A stretch of 64,000 nt of DNA from Candidatus Altimarinota bacterium. GTDB lineage: Bacteria > Patescibacteriota > Gracilibacteria > UBA4473. Location: positions 1 through 64,000 of the forward strand of contig JAIPJB010000002.1 in assembly GCA_021734395.1 (NCBI GenBank), given 5' to 3'. The notes beneath the pieces were generated by a model. It saw only the letters and a program-made list of their open reading frames with translations. It made no database searches and had not been told where the DNA came from. Of the stretch, positions 40,872 through 48,180 are shown piece by piece. Both the position numbers and the translations under genes were made by a program. Positions within the stretch are counted from its first letter, which is position 1; the number at the start of each line of letters is the position of its first letter.

Positions 40872-42122
40872 ATGACAAATCAGGAACAGTATCGGCTTAT
40901 TACTAGCGCAGAAGCGCAAAATCGTGAAAAAGATCAGACACTCCGCTGGTCCACAGAATCACAAAATAAACTTGCTCAAGAAATCCAATCCAAAACCGAA
41001 AAAGACAAACAAAATATCCGAGAAGTCGCTGATGGCGATACCCTAGGAGCAATTGTAAAAGGACTCAATGGAAAACTAGATTATTCGATGGCAGTCGAAT
41101 ACCGAAGTAGAAAAATCGAGCAAGAGAAAAAACCCACCGTCCTCGCTGATGTCAGTCTGATCTATCCCGGACAAAAAGTCTGGGTCGAAAATGGAGTGGT
41201 CATTATTGATGATGCTGAAAAAGAAAAACCCCAGAACGGCATTAATGGAGATAAAAATACTGATGGCCAAAATGGCATTGATATAGAGAAAGATAAAAAC
41301 CAAGATTTTTCTAATGGAGTTGATCTAGAAACAGAGAAAGAGGATTCTCAAAATGGTATTGATCTCGAGAAAGAGAAAAATGGCCAAAATGGTATCGATG
41401 GTGATAAAGATAAGGATCAGGATTTTTCCAATGGAGTGGATCTAGAAAAAGAGAAAGAGGGGCAGGATGATGCTGACTTAAACAAAGACAGGGATCTTTC
41501 CGGTGGAATTGATTTAGATGATCCCAATAAAAATGACACTCAAAATGGAACTGATCTTGAAGAAAGGAAAGAAGGAGGAAATGGCGTCGATATAGACAAA
41601 GACAAAGATCTTTCTGGTGGAGTTGATCTAGAAACAGAGAAAAACGATCCCCAAAATGGTACTGATCTTGAGAAAAAGAAAGAGGATCCGAATGGTGCTG
41701 ACTTAGACAAAGACAAAAACCTCTCTGGTGGAGAGGATCTAGAAACAGAAAAAAATGATAGTCAAAATGAAAATGATCTCGAGAAAAAAAAGAGTTTTGA
41801 AAAAAAAGAAGAGAAAGAGACTAAGGAAGCAAAATTAATTGAGTTTGTAAAAAACAGAATCAAAGAAAAAATAGAAGGAACAAAATCTCGATATATTGAT
41901 TGGGACAGTAAAAAACCCTTTAAAAGTGAACACACACAAATCAAAGGAAATCCCAACATTTCAAAAAGTGGATTTTGGAATGTTGTTGGAAATTTTTCTG
42001 GATTTAGCTTTATGACAAAGCAAGAGGTAGAAGATTTAGGATTTTCCAATTGCATGGAAGCCGCAAATTTTCTGAATGAAAAGAAAGAAATATTCCGATC
42101 GTTTGAGGAAAATGAACTATAA
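40872..42122 (+). CDS. LysM-like protein with acidic tandem repeats
   Basis: 416 residues. Residues about 45-110 resemble a LysM domain (REVADGDTLGAIVKGL ... VSLIYPGQKVWV), which in this family binds peptidoglycan. Residues about 118-305 are irregular repeats of QNG(I/T)DLEKEK, NGVDLETEK and DKDKDLSGG, strongly charged with Asn-Gly pairs, DNA at 41225-41790. The C-terminal 100 residues contain FWNVVGNFSGFSFMTKQEV, possibly a small globular domain. No signal peptide. Its position interrupts the V-ATPase cluster on the opposite strand. Confidence 0.75.
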   Translation: MTNQEQYRLITSAEAQNREKDQTLRWSTESQNKLAQEIQSKTEKDKQNIREVADGDTLGAIVKGLNGKLDYSMAVEYRSRKIEQEKKPTVLADVSLIYPGQKVWVENGVVIIDDAEKEKPQNGINGDKNTDGQNGIDIEKDKNQDFSNGVDLETEKEDSQNGIDLEKEKNGQNGIDGDKDKDQDFSNGVDLEKEKEGQDDADLNKDRDLSGGIDLDDPNKNDTQNGTDLEERKEGGNGVDIDKDKDLSGGVDLETEKNDPQNGTDLEKKKEDPNGADLDKDKNLSGGEDLETEKNDSQNENDLEKKKSFEKKEEKETKEAKLIEFVKNRIKEKIEGTKSRYIDWDSKKPFKSEHTQIKGNPNISKSGFWNVVGNFSGFSFMTKQEVEDLGFSNCMEAANFLNEKKEIFRSFEENEL

Positions 42123-42127
42123 AATAC

Positions 42128-42156
42128 TTGACATTATGTAGAAATTATTTTTATAT
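42128..42156 (+). promoter_or_regulatory. promoter of a long structured leader
   Basis: TTGACA (42128-42133), 17 bp, TTATAT (42151-42156). The transcript would have about 210 nt before the ATG of the gene at 42375. Confidence 0.65.
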
Positions 42157-42184
42157 AAATACTGCTCTTTCAAAAAACGGCACC

Positions 42185-42356
42185 TTCAGTCCTCCACAGT
42201 GGGATTTGATGTCTCTGAGAAAGGTTTCCCCTTTCAAAAGGATTCGAATCTCTCTCCCGAGGACTGAAAATGAATGAACATTATTTGCGTGAGCTTCAAT
42301 GGGAAATGAAATCTTCATTTTCTTTGGAAGCTCACAAAAAATTCATTCATTCATAA
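42185..42356 (+). promoter_or_regulatory. structured 5' region with nested hairpins
   Basis: Arm TTCAGTCCTC (42185-42194) pairs with GAGGACTGAA (42259-42268), which contains the Shine-Dalgarno of a 28-codon ORF. A second nested stem has arms GTGAGCTTC/GAAGCTCAC with AAATGAA/TTCATTT inside and ATGAATGAA/TTCATTCAT outside, all within that ORF. The region may be a riboregulator or attenuator-like leader. It does not match a riboswitch class I know. Confidence 0.6.
42270..42356 (+). CDS. 28-residue upstream ORF
   Basis: ATG at 42270, TAA at 42354-42356, with GAGGA six bases upstream. The peptide is charged (MNEHYLRELQWEMKSS...), without an amino acid run. Its ribosome-binding site would be closed by the hairpin arm at 42185. 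It ends 18 nt before the next gene, so its translation could open or close that gene's start. Confidence 0.45.
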   Translation: MNEHYLRELQWEMKSSFSLEAHKKFIHS

Positions 42357-42374
42357 AAACTATGAGGTAAAAAA

Positions 42375-42833
42375 ATGGCACAAGGTCAAATGTCACCAGG
42401 TCAAAAAGCAGCTCTTATCATTGTCGGAATTATTGCCTTATTATTAGCCGGGTGGTTAGTAACAAGCTTACTTTCTTCTAACGATGATGAAATAAGAGGC
42501 GGAGGCGCTTATGTGCGCTTCCAGATAATCGAAAATCCTGAAACAGGAAATCCTTATTTGGACCCCGTAGAGGGATCTACAGCGAAAGATTTCGGAAGCT
42601 TAAAATTCCGCAAAAGCGAACTCACTTTTGAAAAGGTCTCAAAGGAGATCACAAAAGTAACCGCTCGCAAAGGAGGAATCCTTTACGTTGCAGAGTTTCT
42701 AAATCCGGAAAATTACTCAATCGGCCAATACTTTAACCGGCCTGTCACTTATGTTTTACTTTCTTCCCAGAAAGTAAATCAAGAGCCGGGAGTTGTTACT
42801 CCTCGGCAAGAAAATAAAATTACCGAATGGTAA
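42375..42833 (+). CDS. membrane-anchored protein of unknown function
   Basis: 152 residues. One N-terminal hydrophobic helix (about 12-32, ALIIVGIIALLLAGWLVTSL), then a soluble part of about 120 residues, mostly beta in appearance, with GGAYVRFQI and TYVLLSSQ near its ends. GAGGT precedes the ATG. No family recognised. It is under a strong promoter with a 210-nt structured leader and ends in an intrinsic terminator, suggesting tightly controlled expression. Confidence 0.7.
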   Translation: MAQGQMSPGQKAALIIVGIIALLLAGWLVTSLLSSNDDEIRGGGAYVRFQIIENPETGNPYLDPVEGSTAKDFGSLKFRKSELTFEKVSKEITKVTARKGGILYVAEFLNPENYSIGQYFNRPVTYVLLSSQKVNQEPGVVTPRQENKITEW

Positions 42834-42847
42834 TCCTCGGGATCTAT

Positions 42848-42883
42848 GAGCGGTCATGACTTCTGTCTGGCCGCTCTCTTTTT
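42848..42883 (+). terminator. terminator of the 42375 gene
   Basis: Arms GAGCGG (42848-42853) and CCGCTC (42871-42876), then T-rich sequence. Confidence 0.8.
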
Positions 42884-42898
42884 TATATATTTGCTTTT

Positions 42899-43010
42899 GT
42901 CATCCCCGCGTAGGCGGGGATCCAAGACTTCTATTACAAAAGCGATAACAAAATAGCATTTCTCTTTTTTTATTTGAGAAGATTTCAATTCTTGTTTTCG
43001 CGGGAATGAC
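42899..43010. repeat. REP-like inverted element
   Basis: Starts GTCATCCCCGCG and ends CGCGGGAATGAC, arms of an interspersed repeat type known from many bacteria, with CCCCGCGTAGGCGGGG at the left end. It separates the + strand inserted genes from the V-ATPase operon. Confidence 0.7.
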
Positions 43011-43074
43011 AAAAGAATAAAAGTTTTGCCCAGAAGACTTACTTATTCTTTTTTTATTCTTTCCCCAAATAAAT

Positions 43075-43437
43075 CTAGCTCAGAATATCACTCCCTATCG
43101 CTCGTTCAACGATCTTGGAGATACGCTTAGCGCCAAAATCTTTGTCCTCTGAATCCGGCGATGGGACTGGGACAACCGCTGGAAGCGGTTTTTTGGCGAG
43201 TTTGTTGAGCAGATCTTCGGGTAACTTTTTGTAGTAATTTTCTTCGACAAAAACCACCGCGTATTCAGCTGTTTGGTGCTCATCACCCATATCCTTGGCA
43301 GCGAGTTCCTGCAGCTTTTCTCGAGCCCCGGCAGCATCTGTCACACTATAAGTCTCCGTGCCCAAAGCGCGATAAATGAGGATCGAGCTTTCAGTCCCGA
43401 TCACAGCCAGTTTGAAATTTTTTTTATTCTGTTCCAT
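43075..43437 (-). CDS. atpF: V/A-type ATPase subunit F
   Basis: 120 residues with the short Rossmann-like fold of subunit F: KLAVIGTESSILIYRALGTE (about 9-28) and YAVVFVEENYYKKL (about 60-73). It is part of the central rotor stalk. Its ATG directly follows the stop of the subunit C gene. Here, not in front of A, the gene order breaks. Confidence 0.88.
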   Translation of the reverse strand: MEQNKKNFKLAVIGTESSILIYRALGTETYSVTDAAGAREKLQELAAKDMGDEHQTAEYAVVFVEENYYKKLPEDLLNKLAKKPLPAVVPVPSPDSEDKDFGAKRISKIVERAIGSDILS

Positions 43438-44445
43438 TTAAAATTGTTTGAGCGTTTGATAGATAGTTTCAGGTTTGAGCCCATGAAATTTTGCAAACAT
43501 GATAAATTTCAGCATTCGAGCATTCTGCAGACGTTTTTCGAAATACGCCAGCGGTACCTGGATACTGTCGATTTCTCCTTCCTGCGCCTGATGTAAAAAG
43601 GACTTATAGACACGATCACATTCTTTTTCTACTTTGAGCAACTTATCCTCATCGGAATCATTTTCTTTGATCACGGATCGGATATTTGAAAAATCTGTGT
43701 ATTTGATAAATTCTAAAAACTGTTCCCAGTTTTCGATTTTTCGAATTTTTTCCCATGTATAACTTCCTCCTTCGAGAAATGCTTCTTGGGGAATCTTTTC
43801 TTCACGCATTAGAAGCAAACGAGCCAATGAACGAGCATTCACCATATCGATCTGAAGCTGAAGCCAATTCTTGAGAAAAGAAGATGCCTCCCGACGAGCA
43901 ATCTTCTGTAAAATTGCAAAATAAGCTTGGTCGAGCGCAAACTCAACCGACCGAAACTCTTGTTTTTCCTCATACAGAGAAGGGATTTTTTCAATGATTC
44001 CTCGGTATTCAGATGGAAAGTTTTCAGGAAATTTTCCTTCGAAGACAATCATTTGCAAATCTTCCGGTGAAATTTCTCCCAGAGGAGAAAACCCATTCTC
44101 ATTGGTAAACTCAGGAAGTTCGGATTTCTTTTGGACGAGCTTAAGCTTGAGGGCCCGTTTTAGATTATTGGTATCAGCTCTCCACCATAAAAATTGAAAT
44201 CCGGGATGATTGTCGGTTCCACGAAGTAAGAGATCTTTCGTTTCTTGTAATCCCTGATCAATAATACGAGAAAAATCTTGTGGGGTTGCCTTTTCGTCTA
44301 CGTATTCTGCATATTGTAATTCCACCAAAACACGAAATGCTTCCTCGGGACTGCGAGCCCCGATCATACGATCACATCGATTCACATCCAGGAGACGAGA
44401 CTCCATGGCACGAATCTGACCGTTAATAAAGAGAAAAGAAGACAT
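43438..44445 (-). CDS. atpC: V/A-type ATPase subunit C
   Basis: 335 residues from the ATG at 44443-44445 (MSSFLFINGQIRAMESRLLD). All-helical, with the repeated pattern of the AtpC/d family (for example RMIGARSPEEAFRVL and WWRADTNNLKRALKLKL). It forms the funnel connecting the rotor stalk to the c-ring. Gene order E-C-F is conserved. Confidence 0.88.
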   Translation of the reverse strand: MSSFLFINGQIRAMESRLLDVNRCDRMIGARSPEEAFRVLVELQYAEYVDEKATPQDFSRIIDQGLQETKDLLLRGTDNHPGFQFLWWRADTNNLKRALKLKLVQKKSELPEFTNENGFSPLGEISPEDLQMIVFEGKFPENFPSEYRGIIEKIPSLYEEKQEFRSVEFALDQAYFAILQKIARREASSFLKNWLQLQIDMVNARSLARLLLMREEKIPQEAFLEGGSYTWEKIRKIENWEQFLEFIKYTDFSNIRSVIKENDSDEDKLLKVEKECDRVYKSFLHQAQEGEIDSIQVPLAYFEKRLQNARMLKFIMFAKFHGLKPETIYQTLKQF

Positions 44446-44564
44446 AGTATTTAGAAGCAAGTATTAAGTATCGAGAAGCAATGAAAATTGAAAAAAGAAA
44501 CTGTGATTTGGAAATTTTTAGTTTTCATGGTTCATACTTCATTAATCATTAATCATTGCTTACA
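44446..44564. repeat. degenerate heptad repeats between atpE and atpC
   Basis: The spacer parses into 17 consecutive 7-bp words. The last ones are TTTCATG, GTTCATA, CTTCATT, AATCATT, AATCATT; the first are AGTATTT, AGAAGCA, AGTATTA, AGTATCG, AGAAGCA. The repeat reaches into the stop codon of atpE. Confidence 0.7.
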
Positions 44565-45117
44565 CAAGTTTGAGTTGTTCGGCAAAATACGAAACCAATT
44601 CCGATCGAAACTCCCCAAAAACTAAATTCCGAAACGAATTATCGATTTCTGAACCGCCTGCTCGGACGATAAATCCACCATGAACATCTTTGTGGGCCAC
44701 CACATCAAATCCTCCTGGAGCAAACTGGGAAGTAATTTCCAGACGTTTCGGAGGTGCGAAAACCTTTCCCGAAGAAAGCGGGAGTGCATCAAAAAGCTTT
44801 TCCAGTATCTGACCGTACATTTTGTCATTCGCATTCTCCAAACTTTTGAGAAATTCCTCCATCGCCTGATGGATTAATTTCTGTTTGGTAGCGAGTAGCA
44901 ACTGAGCATTTTCTCGACGAGCCATAGACTGCATTTTGTTTTCCACAGAATCCAAAACGGTCTGTGTTTTTTTATTCAGAGCTTCGAGCTCTTTTTTCTC
45001 CATTTGGTCAGATTCTTCGCGGAGAACTTTTTTTTGCTTTTCAGCATCATCCTGAATTTTTTTCACTTCCGCGTGAGCCTCATCGAGAATGCGTTTGAGG
45101 ATGTCCTGCAATGCCAT
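44560..45117 (-). CDS. atpE: V/A-type ATPase subunit E
   Basis: 185 residues. Long N-terminal coiled coil (about 1-85, EVKKIQDDAEKQKKVLREES) and a C-terminal globular part with GGFIVRAGGSEIDNSF (about 147-162), the family hallmark. It is the peripheral stator stalk partner of the H/G-type subunit. Confidence 0.9.
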   Translation of the reverse strand: MALQDILKRILDEAHAEVKKIQDDAEKQKKVLREESDQMEKKELEALNKKTQTVLDSVENKMQSMARRENAQLLLATKQKLIHQAMEEFLKSLENANDKMYGQILEKLFDALPLSSGKVFAPPKRLEITSQFAPGGFDVVAHKDVHGGFIVRAGGSEIDNSFRNLVFGEFRSELVSYFAEQLKLV

Positions 45118-45120
45118 GGT

Positions 45121-45211
45121 GTAAAATTACAAATTAAGAATTATAGATGATGAATGAAGAATTTTTATTGTTTATTACTCATTCTTCATTGATCATTCTT
45201 CATTATTTACA
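45121..45211. repeat. degenerate heptad repeats between atpK and atpE
   Basis: Thirteen consecutive 7-bp words fill the spacer without a break: six ending in AAT/GAT (GTAAAAT, TACAAAT, TAAGAAT, ...) and then TTTTATT, GTTTATT, ACTCATT, CTTCATT, GATCATT, CTTCATT, ATTTACA. Confidence 0.8.
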
Positions 45212-45680
45212 GCTGAATCGAATTCACGATCAGAAGAGAAACCAAAAGCCCAAAAATAGCGTAGGTTTCAATAATAACCGACAGAACAATCGCCTTTCCG
45301 GCAACTGATTCATCACGGCCTACTGCGCCAATACCAGCCGCAGCAACTCGTCCTTGGAGCCATCCGGAAGCCAGTCCCGAAACACCCATAAGAATTCCGG
45401 CCCAAAAAATCTGTTGTCCGACTTCCGTCGAAACTTCAGCCAAACCGCCGAACAGACCAATCTTGGCGAGTGCCAAAATAGCGATCAGCAATCCGTACAC
45501 ACCCTGCGAACCGGGCAGAGCGGTAATGACCAAGATCTTTCCAAAAAGATCTGGTTTTTCAGATAAAACACCAGCACCTTTGGTACCAGCAGTATACACA
45601 CCGATACCAGAGCCGATACCGGCGAGAACGGCGGCAATAGTTGCGCCGATGATAGAGAGAACGATTCCTGACTCAAACAT
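45207..45680 (-). CDS. atpK: V/A-type ATPase proteolipid subunit K
   Basis: 157 residues, four helices formed by two hairpins. The first hairpin has LPGSQGVYG (55-63), the second SGWLQGRVAAAGIG (105-118) and VIIETYAIFG (135-144) with the ion-binding Glu138. The positions Leu55, Ser58, Gln59, Gln109 and Glu138 have the same spacing as the sodium ligands of the Enterococcus hirae K subunit (L61, T64, Q65, Q110, E139), so this ring is likely sodium-specific. Confidence 0.92.
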   Translation of the reverse strand: MFESGIVLSIIGATIAAVLAGIGSGIGVYTAGTKGAGVLSEKPDLFGKILVITALPGSQGVYGLLIAILALAKIGLFGGLAEVSTEVGQQIFWAGILMGVSGLASGWLQGRVAAAGIGAVGRDESVAGKAIVLSVIIETYAIFGLLVSLLIVNSIQL

Positions 45681-45706
45681 GAGAAAAAAGGGTTAAAAAA
45701 TAGGAA

Positions 45707-47734
45707 TCAAGAGTTTCGGAAAAAAAGATATTTTTTTTCACGGACAAAAGGGCGAAACTTTCGCCCACCTCCTTCAAAGAATTTTCCGAAAAATTCAATG
45801 AATTGGAGACGTCCTGAATGCACAAATGCGCCCAAAAGAGAGAGCGCAAAATTTAAACTATGACCAAAAAGTAAAAAGGCCACCGCAACAATAAACCCAA
45901 GAATAGGATGGGGCATCATGCCTCCCAAAATTCCAGCGGTCAGGTTCATGGCAAAACCAATCACCCCTGTGGCAAGTCCCAGAGCCATAATACGAGAATA
46001 ACTCAGTATATCTGAGACATATCCCGTAATATTATAGAGTCCCAAGACTCCTGAAATAGGCTTGAGGAACCAGTTCTTTTGATGACGACCCTGAGTCATC
46101 ACCAAAACAATAGCCCCCGCAATGGAAAGATTTTTGAATGTTTCTTTCGGAAGACCAACCTGATCGGCGAGTGCAAAACCCACCAACATTAACAAGAAGA
46201 AAAACCAGGCCAGAGGATCACAAAATGCCCCCACATAATCGCCAATTTTGAGCCGACGAACAAAATCAAGCAAAACTCCCGTTAAAAGTTGTATAACTCC
46301 GAGGGACATGGCAACAATTAAAAAGAGAATTGGACCACTCCCTTTCATTGGGTCGAGTAACTGTCCCTTAAATGGCATCGCTTCTTCAATCCCAGATTTA
46401 TAATCCGCGCTCAACAGAAATGAAGGAGCCTGTTCGGGGGTCATTCCGAAATATCCTCCCACAATAATTCCACCCAGAAATGCGCCAATACCACAAAAGA
46501 GGAGAAGTTTTAGCCCCACTTTTGCTGAAGGAGTAAATTGTCCGAAGAAGAGGAAGAAAGCCGCAATCAAAGACAAAATAAGTCCATAGCCTACATCCGA
46601 CAAACACAATCCGAAAAAGATAAAGAAGAAGGGCATTAGATATGGTGTTGGATCGATATCTTTGTTCCCGGGCGTTCCAAACATCTCGGTAATGGGCTGA
46701 TAAGAATCAGCGCCTTTTTTATTTTCTACCAACACAGGAGGTTCTTCGTTTTCCTCGGACTCTATTTTTTCAAGCGCCACTTCTCCTACAAAAATATCTC
46801 GAATCCATTTTTCTAATCGGTCAGAATCACGCAATGGCATCCAGGCCTCAAAAGCAAAAATATTTTTTGTTTTGAGAATCTTGTATTGGAGATCATTCTT
46901 CTTTTTTCGCCAGGTATTATAGTCTGCCAGAATCCGAAGATCATCCAAATAAGCAGCCAGTTCATATTTTCTTTTTTCCGTTTTTTCAAGTTTTGCTTGT
47001 ATTTCTGCCTCTTCTCTTTCAAGAGAACGAAGAATTTCTCGTGGTTTCTGATCATAAAATTCTAAAAACTCATTGGTAATATCAAGTTCATCAAACCCAT
47101 ACGACTGGAGTAATTCGGCTGTTCGAGGAGCAATCTCTTCGGCAGCTGTCAGACGAATATAAATCTTCCCTTCATCTTCGTTAAGAATCTCCAGATCTAC
47201 CAGATTTGACTCTGTTGCGACCGCTTCCACAAAAACTTCTTTTTTTGAAGCACGAACAGATCCCAACCAAGTTTGAGTTTTCGGCGTATGAAATGCTTTC
47301 TGAAGCGGTGTATGAAAAAGACGAAAAGGTGCAAGAAGTGCTTTTTTGTGTCGTATTTTTTCGAGTTGATTTTTGTCGCGTACGGTTTCCTCTTCTATTT
47401 GTTCACATTCAGAAAGAACATCTTCCGACTTTGGAGAAAAATTCTTCAGTCGTAGTTTTGCATCCTCTTCACTAATAATAAGCTTCCCTCCCGACAAAAG
47501 AGAATCCATTTTTGCTTTTGCCGTCTCATAAGGAGCCAAAAAACGAAGTGTAAAATTGATACGTGCCAGGTCAAAAACTCCAAAATATTCTTCGGCTTGT
47601 TCTTTGGATCGTTCGATAAATTCCGGGGTCTGAATAATTTCCAAGATTCCCCAACGATGCAATTCCTGCATGAGGATTTTATAATGTCCTCTCATGCCCG
47701 TAATGCGTATTTTTTGAAGGGGTATTTTTGCCAT
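45707..47734 (-). CDS. atpI: V/A-type ATPase subunit I (a-type)
   Basis: 675 residues. Cytoplasmic N-terminal half with coiled coils (about 1-340), then seven to eight membrane helices starting near DIDPTPYLMPFFFIFFGLCL (about 356-375). SYSRIMALGLATGVIGFAMN (about 576-595) contains the conserved Arg needed for ion transfer. It forms the two half channels of the ion path. The gene starts overlapping the preceding stalk gene by one base. Confidence 0.93.
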   Translation of the reverse strand: MAKIPLQKIRITGMRGHYKILMQELHRWGILEIIQTPEFIERSKEQAEEYFGVFDLARINFTLRFLAPYETAKAKMDSLLSGGKLIISEEDAKLRLKNFSPKSEDVLSECEQIEEETVRDKNQLEKIRHKKALLAPFRLFHTPLQKAFHTPKTQTWLGSVRASKKEVFVEAVATESNLVDLEILNEDEGKIYIRLTAAEEIAPRTAELLQSYGFDELDITNEFLEFYDQKPREILRSLEREEAEIQAKLEKTEKRKYELAAYLDDLRILADYNTWRKKKNDLQYKILKTKNIFAFEAWMPLRDSDRLEKWIRDIFVGEVALEKIESEENEEPPVLVENKKGADSYQPITEMFGTPGNKDIDPTPYLMPFFFIFFGLCLSDVGYGLILSLIAAFFLFFGQFTPSAKVGLKLLLFCGIGAFLGGIIVGGYFGMTPEQAPSFLLSADYKSGIEEAMPFKGQLLDPMKGSGPILFLIVAMSLGVIQLLTGVLLDFVRRLKIGDYVGAFCDPLAWFFFLLMLVGFALADQVGLPKETFKNLSIAGAIVLVMTQGRHQKNWFLKPISGVLGLYNITGYVSDILSYSRIMALGLATGVIGFAMNLTAGILGGMMPHPILGFIVAVAFLLFGHSLNFALSLLGAFVHSGRLQFIEFFGKFFEGGGRKFRPFVREKKYLFFRNS

Positions 47735-48057
47735 CAGGAAATCAAATCATTGAGAAAATACAGAAAAGCCGTAGAAAGAACTTTCCCTATTTTTGGCTGA
47801 CACTCATTCTCTAGATTTTGTGCATTTTTCTGACCTTCTTGTTGCAGTTTTTCATATTTTGTACGCATTTCTTTTTGCTTTTCTGTTACAATCAATTTCG
47901 CTTTTTCTCGAGCTGTCTGAAGATTTTTCTCACGCTGACGTGCCAGTTTCTGCTTTTCATCCTGAATATCTTTTTGAGCTTTTTGATGAGCTTTTTCTAC
48001 AAGGCGTTCTGCCTCTTTTTCTGTGGTCTGGATTTGGGTCAAAAAATCGTTACTCAT
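47734..48057 (-). CDS. atpH: V/A-type ATPase stalk subunit H/G
   Basis: 107 residues from the ATG at 48055-48057, almost entirely a charged coiled coil (EKEAERLVEKAHQKAQKDIQ), the form of archaeal/bacterial AhaH-type peripheral stalk subunits. It is the first gene of the leftward V-ATPase operon, which fits; sequence alone would not separate it from other coiled coils. Confidence 0.75.
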   Translation of the reverse strand: MSNDFLTQIQTTEKEAERLVEKAHQKAQKDIQDEKQKLARQREKNLQTAREKAKLIVTEKQKEMRTKYEKLQQEGQKNAQNLENECQPKIGKVLSTAFLYFLNDLIS

Positions 48058-48144
48058 GGGAAGTATCAAAATTTGTCGCGCGTAGTTTCACAAAGTTTCT
48101 ACAAATGTCAACTGTTTTAGAGAAATTCAAAAAGAAAAAAGTAT

Positions 48145-48172
48145 TTGAAAAAAACAGGTTCCTTCCTACAAT
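48145..48172 (+). promoter_or_regulatory. promoter of the TPR gene, probably leaderless
   Basis: TTGAAA (48145-48150), 16 bp, TACAAT (48167-48172). The ATG at 48181 lies 8 nt past the -10 box. Confidence 0.6.
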
Positions 48173-48180
48173 CAAGCCCG

